Origin: 2-02-FULL-66-14 sp964651335
GTDB taxonomy: Bacteria; Pseudomonadota; Gammaproteobacteria; Burkholderiales; SG8-39
DNA: 13,376 nucleotides
Direction: 5' to 3'
Assembly: GCA_964651335.1 (NCBI GenBank)
Contig: CAZYVT010000087.1
Location: 1 to 13,376 of the forward strand
The notes beneath the pieces are model-generated. The model was not told the origin of the DNA. It ran no database searches and saw nothing but the letters and a program-made list of their open reading frames with translations. This document shows, piece after piece, positions 1 to 6,479 of the stretch. Numbering within the stretch: position 1 is the stretch's first letter; each line of letters begins with the position of its first letter. The position numbers and the translations under genes are program-made.

Positions 1-1020
1 GAAAAGGTTTTCGCCGCGCAGCCGGACCACCCCGGCGTGGCGCACTACCTGATCCATAGCTACGACTATCCGCCGATCGCCGAGCAGGGCCTGCGTGCGG
101 CACGGCGTTATGCCAGCATCGCTCCATCGGCGTCGCATGCCCTGCACATGCCGGGGCACATTTTCACCCGACGCGGATTGTGGGACGAGTCGATCGAGAC
201 GAATCTCCGCTCTGCTGCGGCAGCGCAAAGCCATTTCGACAGCCTGCACGCCTTGGACTACCTGGAATACGCGTATCTGCAGCAAGCTCGGGACGGCGAT
301 GCGAAGGGCGTGCGCGACCGGATCAACGCCATTGCGAAAGTAAGCCCCGAGCATTTCGTAACCGCCTATGCGCTCGCGGCAATTCCTTCGCGGTATGCGC
401 TGGAACGCGGGCGCTGGGCGGATGCGTCCAATGTGTCGCCGCAGCCTGCCGAAGGCGAGTTTCCGTGGGAAAAATTTCCGCAGGCCGTGGCTGTGATGGT
501 GTATACGCGCGCGCTCGGCGCTGCACGCGGCGGCGATGCTCCCTCCGTGCGCAAGGGCATCGACAAGCTCCAGTCGCTGCGCAAGGACATGATCGAAGCG
601 AAGATACCCTACTGGCCGCAGCAGGCGGATATCCAGATCAGGATCGCATCCGCCTGGGCCGCGTTCGCCGAGGGAAACAAGCAGGAAGCGCTGAAGCTGA
701 TGCGCGAAGGAGCCGACATGGAGGATGCGACCGAGAAACACCCGGTGACTCCCGGCCACGTCGTTCCCGCGCGCGAGCTGCTGGGCGACATGCTGCTGGA
801 ACTCAATCAGCCGGCGCTGGCGTTGAAGGAATTCGAAGCGTCGCACAAAATCGAGCCCGGCCGCTTTCGCGGACTGCTCGGTGCGGCGCGCGCCGCTGAA
901 CTGTCCGCGGAGATGGCCAAGGCAAAGCGCTACTATGCTGACCTGATGAGACTTACCGCGAAATCAGACGGCGAGCGCCCCGAGCTGGCGCGGGCAAAGG
1001 AGTTTCTGGCCAGGAACTAG
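1..1020 (+). CDS. TPR-repeat protein, 5' truncated by window edge
   Basis: The frame is open from base 1, so the true start lies upstream; the GTG at 37 is only the first in-window start-like codon. About 339 residues remain, ending at TAG 1018-1020. The sequence is alpha-helical and alanine-rich, with helix pairs that read as tetratricopeptide repeats. A histidine-rich stretch near the visible N-terminus (HYLIHSYDYPP, then HALHMPGHIF) is characteristic of a family of large uncharacterised bacterial TPR proteins. The last ~100 residues (GDMLLELNQPALALKEFEAS and following) form ordinary TPR units. TPRs mediate protein-protein contacts; no catalytic domain is visible and the substrate or partner cannot be stated. 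It converges on the PQQ dehydrogenase gene with 6 bp between the stops and no clear terminator. Sure of TPR character, unsure of role. Confidence 0.8.
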   Translation, partial: EKVFAAQPDHPGVAHYLIHSYDYPPIAEQGLRAARRYASIAPSASHALHMPGHIFTRRGLWDESIETNLRSAAAAQSHFDSLHALDYLEYAYLQQARDGDAKGVRDRINAIAKVSPEHFVTAYALAAIPSRYALERGRWADASNVSPQPAEGEFPWEKFPQAVAVMVYTRALGAARGGDAPSVRKGIDKLQSLRKDMIEAKIPYWPQQADIQIRIASAWAAFAEGNKQEALKLMREGADMEDATEKHPVTPGHVVPARELLGDMLLELNQPALALKEFEASHKIEPGRFRGLLGAARAAELSAEMAKAKRYYADLMRLTAKSDGERPELARAKEFLARN

Positions 1021-1026
1021 CGCAGA

Positions 1027-3138
1027 TCACCCGGCGCGTTTGTCGAATCGCCTCGCTCGCCGTGCGAAGACCGCCCACACGGCGAGAGCGAGCAGCAACG
1101 CGGCAACAGTGGCACCGGCCGCAAATCGGCCTCCGGGACGGTCGATGAATCTTGATAACAGGCTGGGTCCTGGATCGCTTGGCAGGCGCAGGGCGAAGGC
1201 GACAATCGAATCGCCGAGCTTGCCGCCCGCGTCGGCGCGTCCGCCTGAGGCGACAACCACGTATTGCCGCCCCTGCCATTGGTAGGACATCGGCGTCGCG
1301 ATTGCGGCGGCCGGCAGCCGTCCGGTCCACAGTTCAGCACCGGACCTGGCATCGAAGGCACGCAGATAGTGGTCGAGCGCCGCGCCTATGAAGACGAGCC
1401 CGCCGCGCGTGACGAGCGGGCCGCCGAAGCTGGGCGTACCGTGGTGCATGGCCATGCCGAGCGGCGCGATTTCCTCGGTCGTGCCGAGCGTCGCTTCCCA
1501 CAGGATGCGCTTGGTCCGCAGGTCCAGCGCCGCGAGCACGCCCCAGGGCGGCGGGTTGCACGGCAGCTTCAAGGGCGAGATGAGCAGCTCGCGCTTCATG
1601 CCGAACGGCGCGCCGGATTGCGGCGAGACTTCCAGGCCGGGGAAGCGCTTTCTCATCGCGTCGAACTCGGTCGCGGGAAACAGGGTAACGAGGTGCGCGA
1701 GCCGACTGGTGTTGACGTACACGATGTCGGTTGCGGGATCGATCGCGACGCCGCCCCAGTTGATGCCGCCGCCGGTAAACGGAAAGAGGATCGTCCCCTG
1801 CTCGCTGGGCGGGGTGTAGAGGCCTTCGTTGCGCGCGGCGGCGATCCGGTCGCGGCATGCGCCCCGGTCCCAAGGCGTGAGACCCCAGGCGTCCTCCGCA
1901 GTCAGCCGCGAGGGCGCGAGCAGCGGCAGGTCGGCGGGGAAGGGTTGCGTCGGCGACAGTGCTTCGCCCGTAGCGCCGCCCTGCGGCACCGCGCGCTCTT
2001 CGACCGGAAACACGGGCTTGCCGGTGTCGCGATCGAGCGCGAAGAGCATCGCCTGCTTGTTGCCCACGATAGCGACGTCCCGGGGCTTGCCGGCGTCGCT
2101 GATCGTCGCCAGCGTCGGTTGCGCCGGGACGTCGTAGTCCCACACGTCGTGGTGCACGGTCTGGAAGTGCCACACCATCGTACCGCTTTCAAGCTTGAGC
2201 GCGACGAGCGAATTCGCGTACAGGTTCGCGCCGGGCCTGAGGCCACCGTAGAAATCCGGGCTCGGGCTGGAGGTCGGCAGGAAAACCAGGCCACGCACGG
2301 CATCCACGGACATGGGCGCCCACACGTTTGCGCTTCCCGCGCTCTTCCAACCTCCGCCCCAGGTTTTCGCCGCCGGGTCCGCGGCATCGCCCGGTATCGG
2401 GTCCCATTGCCAGCGCAACTTGCCGCTGCGCGCGTCGTACGCGTGCACGGTGCCGCGGGGCGACGCTACGCGCTGGTTGTCGTTGATCGCCGAACCCACG
2501 ATCACTACGCCGCCCGCGGCAAGCGGCGGGGAAGTGATTTGCCATTCCCCGGGGTTCAGAAGCGGCATGCCGATGTCGACCTTGACCTCGCCCTTCGCGC
2601 CGAAATCGTCGCAAGGTTTTCCGGACGCGAGATCAAGGGCGATGACGCGGGCGTCGTTGGTTGCGGTAAAGATGCGCGCCGCGCAGGCGGAACCGGCTTG
2701 GGCGGTCGGATCGCGCCACAGCGCGACGCCGCGGCAGTTGAACAGGTTCGCCGGGCGGTAGTCGGTCCGGATCTGCGGATCGAAGCGCCAGAGCTCCGCG
2801 CCCGAGCCGGGATCGAGCGCAATGACTTCATTGAAAGGCGTGCAAAGGACGAGCCGGTCGTTGGCGAGGATCGGCGTCACCTGGAACTTGCTGCGCTGCA
2901 TCGCCTTTGCCTCGCGCTTGGCGAGGTCCCCGGTGCGGTAGGTCCACGCAATCGAAAGATCACCGACGTTTGGCGGCGTTATATCCGCGAGCGGAGCGTA
3001 ACGAGTGCCGCCGGCATCGGCGCCGTAATGTTCCGGAAAACCTTCGCCGAGGGCGGACCACGGACAAGCCAAAGCGATAACGGCGAAGCCTAAACGCAGA
3101 AACTTCTGCGACGCAGAGTTCAAATACTTCGATGACAT
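1027..3138 (-). CDS. PQQ-dependent dehydrogenase, glucose/quinate/shikimate-type family
   Basis: Quinoprotein beta-propeller dehydrogenase of about 703 residues, expected to oxidise an alcohol, sugar or cyclic polyol in the periplasm and pass electrons to the respiratory chain. The start is taken as ATG at 3138, which gives a clean signal peptide (hydrophobic LGFAVIALACPWSALG, residues ~16-31). A TTG at 3171 would add 11 residues and is less likely. Family signatures: VWHFQTVHHDVWDYDVPAQP at ~322-341, with D331 in the position of the Gcd catalytic Asp; NKQAMLFALDRDTGKP at ~360-375; NWGGVAIDP at ~460; GTPSFGGPLVTRGGLVFIGA at ~567-586. Gcd enzymes have an N-terminal multi-pass membrane domain. 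This one lacks it and instead has a single hydrophobic segment at ~672-692 followed by a basic tail (FARRARRFDKR), so it is probably C-terminally anchored. The substrate cannot be deduced. No PQQ biosynthesis genes are nearby. Confidence 0.88.
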   Translation of the reverse strand: MSSKYLNSASQKFLRLGFAVIALACPWSALGEGFPEHYGADAGGTRYAPLADITPPNVGDLSIAWTYRTGDLAKREAKAMQRSKFQVTPILANDRLVLCTPFNEVIALDPGSGAELWRFDPQIRTDYRPANLFNCRGVALWRDPTAQAGSACAARIFTATNDARVIALDLASGKPCDDFGAKGEVKVDIGMPLLNPGEWQITSPPLAAGGVVIVGSAINDNQRVASPRGTVHAYDARSGKLRWQWDPIPGDAADPAAKTWGGGWKSAGSANVWAPMSVDAVRGLVFLPTSSPSPDFYGGLRPGANLYANSLVALKLESGTMVWHFQTVHHDVWDYDVPAQPTLATISDAGKPRDVAIVGNKQAMLFALDRDTGKPVFPVEERAVPQGGATGEALSPTQPFPADLPLLAPSRLTAEDAWGLTPWDRGACRDRIAAARNEGLYTPPSEQGTILFPFTGGGINWGGVAIDPATDIVYVNTSRLAHLVTLFPATEFDAMRKRFPGLEVSPQSGAPFGMKRELLISPLKLPCNPPPWGVLAALDLRTKRILWEATLGTTEEIAPLGMAMHHGTPSFGGPLVTRGGLVFIGAALDHYLRAFDARSGAELWTGRLPAAAIATPMSYQWQGRQYVVVASGGRADAGGKLGDSIVAFALRLPSDPGPSLLSRFIDRPGGRFAAGATVAALLLALAVWAVFARRARRFDKRAG

Positions 3139-3216
3139 GAAGCGGATAGTGGAATCAAAACCCTCGCTCAAGTCAATCCGGATCAGGCAGTGCAGACAGC
3201 CCGCACCTTCCTAACG

Positions 3217-3642
3217 CTAGGCAATGACTTTCAGCGTTGTCACCCTCGAAAAATCCCGATCATGCGTCACCAGGGCATCGGCGTTGATGGCGATGGCGCT
3301 AGCCGCCTGAACCGCGTCGGGCAGCTTGATCTTGAGGCTCGCCCGCAGACGCGCGGCACTTTCTGCGATGTCCGCCGATAACTCCACCACCTGCCAGGAT
3401 TCCAGCACCGCCCGATAGCGCTTTACGAGCGCCTCGTCGCCGGCATTCAGCGGCCCGGCAAGTACTTCCGCGATCGTGATGGTGGTGACGGCGAACGCGA
3501 TTTCGCCCTTGGCGTGGCGATCGAAGAGCGGCTGGAAACGCGAGGCGAGCCTGGGGTGGCCTTCGAGAACGTAAATGATGGGCGCGCTATCCACCAGCAC
3601 CAGCGCCCCGTCCAGCAGCGCCGTGGCGTCTAGCGGCTCCAT
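3217..3642 (-). CDS. vapC: PIN-domain ribonuclease toxin, VapC family
   Basis: Toxin half of a type II toxin-antitoxin pair; PIN-domain proteins are Mg-dependent endoribonucleases that act on tRNA, rRNA or mRNA when free of antitoxin. The start is taken as ATG at 3642, giving 141 residues and a 13-nt overlap with the antitoxin stop; an in-frame start at 3687 lies deeper in the antitoxin and adds non-conserved residues. The acidic PIN residues are in place: D18 (LVDSAPIIY), E59 (TIAEVL), D109 (KLPDAVQAA), and D128/D130 (THDRDF). The active site therefore looks intact and the gene is not obviously decayed. It is translationally coupled to the upstream antitoxin and controlled by that promoter. 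The RNA target cannot be predicted from sequence. Confidence 0.9.
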   Translation of the reverse strand: MEPLDATALLDGALVLVDSAPIIYVLEGHPRLASRFQPLFDRHAKGEIAFAVTTITIAEVLAGPLNAGDEALVKRYRAVLESWQVVELSADIAESAARLRASLKIKLPDAVQAASAIAINADALVTHDRDFSRVTTLKVIA

Positions 3643-3881
3643 TCGTCGCGCAGCCGCCGCACGGTACGCGCGCTGTTCCTGCCCCACATCCCCTTGCCTG
3701 ACCCCGCCAGCGCAATAAGCGCCTTTTGCCGAGAGCCGGCAACGCCCTTCACTGGAACCAGAGCCGCAATCGAACGCCCGTGGCGCGTGATGATGGTGGC
3801 ACGGCCCTTTTCCGCATCGGCGAGCAGAGCCGGCAGTTGGTTGCGCGCTTCTTCCGCGCCTTTACGCTGCAGTTTGGCCAT
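3630..3881 (-). CDS. Type II antitoxin, Phd/YefM family (VapB-like partner)
   Basis: An 83-residue antitoxin. The N-terminal half (EEARNQLPALLADAEKG, then ATIITRHGRSIAALVPV) matches the Phd/YefM DNA-binding and dimerisation fold. The C-terminal half is basic and flexible and ends in a RRLRDEW-type tail typical of toxin-neutralising segments. It should bind VapC and autorepress the operon. The ATG at 3881 has no Shine-Dalgarno sequence upstream. Instead a promoter sits so close that the predicted transcript begins at the A of the ATG (see 3888-3916). The stop at 3630-3632 lies inside the toxin gene, a usual arrangement for coupled translation. Pairing a Phd-type antitoxin with a VapC toxin is common. 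Confidence 0.9.
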   Translation of the reverse strand: MAKLQRKGAEEARNQLPALLADAEKGRATIITRHGRSIAALVPVKGVAGSRQKALIALAGSGKGMWGRNSARTVRRLRDEWSR

Positions 3882-3887
3882 CCGCTA

Positions 3888-3916
3888 ACTGTACGGACTG
3901 TACGGAACGAAGTCAA
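3888..3916 (-). promoter_or_regulatory. Sigma-70 promoter and repeat operator of the toxin-antitoxin operon
   Basis: On the minus strand, -35 TTGACT (3916-3911), a 17-nt spacer, then -10 TACAGT (3893-3888). Six bases separate the -10 from the ATG at 3881, which places the expected start of transcription on the A of the start codon: a leaderless mRNA. The 9-mer CCGTACAGT occurs twice in tandem (plus-strand ACTGTACGG at 3888-3896 and 3897-3905), covering the -10 and part of the spacer. That is a natural site for antitoxin autorepression. The -35 overlaps the stop codon of the upstream phoD-like gene. Confidence 0.7.
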
Positions 3917-5436
3917 GCGCGCTGCGGGCCGGCCTTGCCGTCCTCCACGACGAAGCTGGCAAGCGTATTGCATCCGGCGTCGCGCTTCTGCACGGTTTCC
4001 ATGGCGCGCAGGTCGGCGCGTAAGCTTCCGCTCGTCACCTCGACGCGCACGTAGCCGCGGAAACGGCTGTCCGCGAGCTTGACATGCGGATTGTCCGGCA
4101 AGCGCTGCTCGAACCATTCTTTCGGCCAGCCCTGGGAGGTGATCGAGGTCCCGACGAATTCGCTCGCCACCACCGGCGAGTCGGGGTCGTCGAAATCCGG
4201 CTTCAGGTCGCCGACGAGGAACGCATGCACGTCGCCGCCGATCACCACCGGATTGGCAATGCGCCGGGCCTGCAGCGTGGAGAGCAGGCGCTTGCGCGCT
4301 TCCGGATAGCCGTCCCACGGGTCGGTCCAGGCGCGCCGGCCCGGACCCGGCAGCTCGTCGAACTGCAGCATCCGGGTCTGCTGGGCAATCACGTTCCAGC
4401 GCGCCGTAGATGCCGTGAGCGCTGACTCGAGCCAGCGTTCCTGCGCGTGCCCGAGAATCGTGCGTCGCGGGTTGAACAGCGCCGGGCACTTTTCGACGTC
4501 CACCGTGTTCGAGCCGCCACGGCGCCCCGGCCGCGGGCAGGCCTGCCACGATCGGTATTGACGGTCGTCGAGCACGAAAAATCGCGCCAGCGTCCCCCAG
4601 CCGAACTGCGTGTAGATGCGCATGTTCGGCCCCTGCGGGCGCATGCGCTCGGGCAACGGCATGTGCTCGTAGTAGGCCTTGTAGGCGGCCGCGCGCCGGG
4701 CGAGAAACTGCTCCTTGGGCATTCCGTCCTCGGGGCGGTCGTCGGCGTAGTCGTTGTCTACTTCGTGGTCGTCCCAGGTGACGATCCACGGGCAGGCGGC
4801 GTGCGCCGCCTGAAGGTCCGGATCGCCTTTGTAGAGCGCGTAGCGAGCGCGGTATTCGTCGAGCGTGTACGGTTCGCCTGCGTTGTGCTTGCGCACGTGC
4901 TCGCGGCCCCAGGAAGACTCGTAGATGTAATCGCCGAGGAAAGCGATCAGGTCCGGGTCATCGCGCAGCATGTGCGCGTAGGCGCCGAAAAATCCCTGCT
5001 CGTATTGCTGGCACGAGCCGAACGCGAAGCGCAGGCGCGAGGGCGTCGCTTTGAACACAGGCGCCGTCCGCGTCCGCCCGACCGGACTCAAGGCGTCACC
5101 GGCGGCAAATCGATACCAGTACCAGCGGTCGGGCTCGAGGCCCTGCGCCTCGATGTGCACCGAATGCGCCCACTCGGGCGACGCCTCAGCGGTGCCGGAG
5201 GCGACAACCGAGTTCATCGCCTCGTCGGCTGCGACCTCCCAGCGGACCGGGATTGCGATCGGATCCAGGTCGCCCATGAGCCGCGTCCAGAGAACGAAAC
5301 CGCCGGGTTGCGGATAGCCGGACGCCACGCCGAGTGCATACGGGTCGGCGCTGAATCGCGGCTGGGCGACGAGGGGCGCGGCGCGCGCGGCACCGAGCGC
5401 GCCGAGCGTCTTCAGGAATCGGCGGCGATCGAACAT
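3913..5436 (-). CDS. phoD: PhoD-like alkaline phosphatase/phosphodiesterase, Tat-exported
   Basis: 507 residues, the usual length for the PhoD family, which hydrolyses phosphate mono- and diesters outside the cytoplasm using Fe/Ca metal centres. A twin-arginine signal is visible at the N-terminus (RRRFLKTLGALGAARAAP, residues 4-21), as expected for a cofactor-loaded, Tat-exported enzyme. An N-terminal beta-sandwich (~30-130) precedes the catalytic domain. Metal-binding motifs follow in order: FGSCQQ (~139-144), FLGDYIYE (~166-173), TWDDHEVDND (~220-229), QQTRM (~352-356) and GGDVHAF (~400-406). All expected Asp/His residues appear present. The ATG at 5436 directly precedes the Tat motif, so the start is secure. 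No Pho-box was recognised; phosphate control is expected from the family, not shown here. Confidence 0.92.
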   Translation of the reverse strand: MFDRRRFLKTLGALGAARAAPLVAQPRFSADPYALGVASGYPQPGGFVLWTRLMGDLDPIAIPVRWEVAADEAMNSVVASGTAEASPEWAHSVHIEAQGLEPDRWYWYRFAAGDALSPVGRTRTAPVFKATPSRLRFAFGSCQQYEQGFFGAYAHMLRDDPDLIAFLGDYIYESSWGREHVRKHNAGEPYTLDEYRARYALYKGDPDLQAAHAACPWIVTWDDHEVDNDYADDRPEDGMPKEQFLARRAAAYKAYYEHMPLPERMRPQGPNMRIYTQFGWGTLARFFVLDDRQYRSWQACPRPGRRGGSNTVDVEKCPALFNPRRTILGHAQERWLESALTASTARWNVIAQQTRMLQFDELPGPGRRAWTDPWDGYPEARKRLLSTLQARRIANPVVIGGDVHAFLVGDLKPDFDDPDSPVVASEFVGTSITSQGWPKEWFEQRLPDNPHVKLADSRFRGYVRVEVTSGSLRADLRAMETVQKRDAGCNTLASFVVEDGKAGPQRA

Positions 5437-5437
5437 G

Positions 5438-5451
5438 CGTTAAGGATAACG
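5438..5451. promoter_or_regulatory. Inverted repeat abutting the phoD-like start
   Basis: CGTTA-AGGA-TAACG is a perfect 5-bp inverted repeat with a 4-nt loop, one base from the ATG at 5436. Read on the minus strand it contains TATCCT, a possible -10, ending 6 nt before the ATG. No recognisable -35 lies at the correct distance and no Shine-Dalgarno precedes the gene. It could be an operator, a weak leaderless promoter, or chance. Confidence 0.3.
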
Positions 5452-5517
5452 TCGAACCGCTGCACGCCGCCGACAACGGTTCGCAGCGAGTCTCGACTAC
5501 TCTGTGGCCTCGTTCAG

Positions 5518-5556
5518 GTGGTGCATTGTGGTGCTAAGTGGTGTATCCTGACACCA
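5518..5556 (+). promoter_or_regulatory. Phased GTGGTG repeats and inverted-repeat operator of the RHH gene
   Basis: GTGGTG occurs at 5518-5523, 5528-5533 and 5538-5543, exactly one per 10 bp, so every copy faces the same side of the helix. The last copy is part of an inverted repeat, TGGTGT-ATCCTG-ACACCA (5539-5556), whose right arm ends on the A of the ATG of the RHH gene. RHH regulators typically bind short repeated half-sites cooperatively over their own promoters. TATCCT (5544-5549) in the centre is a possible -10, which would place the transcript start at the ATG. No good -35 is visible. Confidence 0.55.
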
Positions 5557-5813
5557 TGCCGATCACGGAAAAGCCGGTACGTCAAAGCGTAACCCTTCCC
5601 GCCCGCATTTCCCGTCGGGTGAAGTCTCTGGCGCAAACGAGCAACGCGAGCACCAGCCGGGTCATCGTCGATCTCATCGAGTCCGGGCTCGACGCCCGGG
5701 AGCAGGAAAAGCAACGCTTCCTTGATCTTGCCGACCGCCTGGCGCGCTGCCGCGATCCGGCGGAGCAGAAGCGTCTCAAGGAAGAACTCGCCCGTATGAC
5801 CTTCGGTGAGTGA
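5556..5813 (+). CDS. Ribbon-helix-helix (CopG/Arc-type) regulator or antitoxin
   Basis: 85 residues. Residues ~9-50 fit the RHH fold: a beta strand (RQSVTLPA), a helix (RISRRVKSLAQTS), a turn (NAST), and a second helix (SRVIVDLIESGLDARE). The rest (~50-82) is a charged amphipathic helix (EQEKQRFLDLADRLARC, then DPAEQKRLKEELARM) that could form a coiled coil or bind a partner protein. The start is ATG 5556; an upstream in-frame GTG at 5538 lies inside the repeat array and is rejected. No Shine-Dalgarno precedes the ATG. It overlaps the next gene by one base, the layout of an antitoxin followed by its partner. It probably binds the phased repeats just upstream. Whether the pair is a toxin-antitoxin module is inference. 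Confidence 0.75.
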   Translation: MPITEKPVRQSVTLPARISRRVKSLAQTSNASTSRVIVDLIESGLDAREQEKQRFLDLADRLARCRDPAEQKRLKEELARMTFGE

Positions 5814-6055
5814 TGCCGAAGATCCAGTGGACCGGTCTCCCTACCGCGCTCCGCAACCACCTGTTCGACCGGCTTCGCGAGCGCAAGATCGCCGCGGAAG
5901 ACCTCTACCAGCTGAAAACGTGGAGAGAATCGGAACCTGATGCCCCGGACGGGCTCTGGTACAAGGACTTCGGCTCCTTCAAGATCTGTGGCGAAGGGAA
6001 ATACCCGAAGACTTTCCTGCTCACGGGCCAAACCGTCAAAGGGCAGAAGCTCTGA
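5813..6055 (+). CDS. Hypothetical protein paired with RHH gene
   Basis: 80 residues, ATG 5813 overlapping the previous stop by one base (TGATG), with GGTGAG as a plausible ribosome-binding site at 5805-5810. I do not recognise a named domain. The protein has an amphipathic N-terminal half with many charged residues (TALRNHLFDRLRERKIAAEDLYQL) and a glycine- and aromatic-rich C-terminal half (DGLWYKDFGSFKICGEGKYP, then KTFLLTGQ). The second half looks like a compact beta structure. There is no signal peptide or membrane segment. Its position after an RHH regulator suggests the effector half of a two-gene module, possibly a small toxin, but none of the common toxin active-site patterns (PIN, RelE, MazF) is evident. 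An alternative is a conserved pair unrelated to toxicity. Confidence 0.65.
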   Translation: MPKIQWTGLPTALRNHLFDRLRERKIAAEDLYQLKTWRESEPDAPDGLWYKDFGSFKICGEGKYPKTFLLTGQTVKGQKL

Positions 6056-6059
6056 CCGC

Positions 6060-6081
6060 ACCCCGGCGGGTTTCCTTTTTT
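6060..6081 (+). terminator. Weak rho-independent terminator candidate
   Basis: ACCC-CGGC-GGGT forms a 4-bp stem with a 4-nt loop just after the hypothetical gene's stop, followed by TTCC and a run of six Ts (6076-6081). The stem is short, so termination would be partial at best, but position and T-tract fit the end of the small two-gene unit. Confidence 0.35.
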
Positions 6082-6093
6082 CTGGGATGCGGT

Positions 6094-6156
6094 ATGAAGT
6101 ACGCCAAGCCGCCCCTTTCCATCGACGATCAGGTCGCGCTGTTGAAGCGCCGCGGC
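6094..6156 (+). pseudogene. Truncated start of an Abi_2-family abortive-infection gene
   Basis: Translation from ATG 6094 gives about 21 residues beginning MKYAKPPLSIDDQVALLKRR. This closely resembles the conserved N-terminus of Abi_2/AbiD-F family proteins (K-x-P-L-S/T-x-x-x-Q-x-x-L-L-K-x-R-G). After the glycine near 6156 the family pattern stops and a glycine/arginine linker runs in frame into the next gene. A GGGATG ribosome-binding-site-like motif remains upstream at ~6084-6089. Full-length Abi_2 proteins are roughly 300 residues, so only the extreme N-terminus survives. Most likely a remnant left by deletion or recombination. The match is from memory of the family and needs a profile search. 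Confidence 0.55.
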
Positions 6157-6167
6157 GGCGGTAGACT
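6142..6167 (+). promoter_or_regulatory. Possible promoter of the catabolic operon
   Basis: TTGAAG (6142-6147) and TAGACT (6162-6167) are decent -35 and -10 hexamers but are separated by only 14 nt, below the usual 16-18. A start near 6174 would give a ~22-nt leader containing the ribosome-binding site CGGAGA (6184-6189) of the first operon gene. If real, the promoter lies within or right at the edge of the Abi_2 remnant. Confidence 0.25.
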
Positions 6168-6195
6168 CGTCTCTTCCGCAGTACGGAGATTCGCA

Positions 6196-6477
6196 ATGAT
6201 CCATTTCGTGGTGCATGAGGAAGGCGACGGCGTCGGCGTAGTCGTGGTCGAGGGCGTAAAGACCGGCCAGGAGCTTGTCGGCTGGATCATGGAGGACGAC
6301 AAGGAGATCAAGGTGGTGGCGAAGAGCAATATCCCGATCGGCCACAAGCTGGCGCTGAAGGATTACAAGCCGGGGGACACCGTGATCAAGTACGGCGTGG
6401 ACATCGGAAGAGTGGTGGCGCCGATCGCCAAGGGCGAGCACGCCCACGTGCAGAATTTCAAGACGAAGCGGTGGTGA
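6196..6477 (+). CDS. UxaA-family small subunit, SAF domain; SuyA-like
   Basis: 93 residues from ATG 6196, preceded by CGGAGA with a 6-nt gap. The whole protein is one SAF domain: NIPIGHKLALKDYKPGDTVIKYGVDIG (about 45-71) followed by GEHAHVQNFKTKR (80-92), the standard pattern of the N-terminal part of altronate/galactarate dehydratases. As a free-standing ~90-residue subunit next to a ~390-residue partner it matches the split organisation of (2R)-sulfolactate sulfo-lyase, SuyAB, which cleaves sulfolactate to pyruvate and sulfite. Other split UxaA-type hydro-lyases exist, so the substrate is not proven. The same frame is open back to 6094 through the Abi_2 remnant, so an automatic caller may wrongly extend it; the SAF fold and ribosome-binding site support 6196. 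It is the first gene of the operon. Confidence 0.8.
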   Translation: MIHFVVHEEGDGVGVVVVEGVKTGQELVGWIMEDDKEIKVVAKSNIPIGHKLALKDYKPGDTVIKYGVDIGRVVAPIAKGEHAHVQNFKTKRW

Positions 6478-6479
6478 AA

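Noticed and set aside
1264..3093. 609-codon plus-strand open frame opposite the PQQ dehydrogenase
   Set aside because: Its translation is Arg/Ala/Gly-rich with no recognisable domain, and it lies wholly antisense to a gene with clear family motifs. Such long shadows are usual at high GC.
3139..3216. Promoter TTGACT upstream of the PQQ dehydrogenase
   Set aside because: A minus-strand TTGACT is present near 3179, but the hexamer 17 nt on is TCCACT, too far from consensus to call. No other feature was seen in this short gap.
4447..5592. 381-codon plus-strand open frame opposite the phoD-like gene
   Set aside because: No domain signal, Arg/Val-rich composition and no ribosome-binding site; the minus-strand gene has a full set of PhoD motifs.
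6094..6477. Starting the SAF subunit at ATG 6094
   Set aside because: The first ~34 residues do not belong to the SAF domain and look like Abi_2; ATG 6196 has its own ribosome-binding site and gives the family length.
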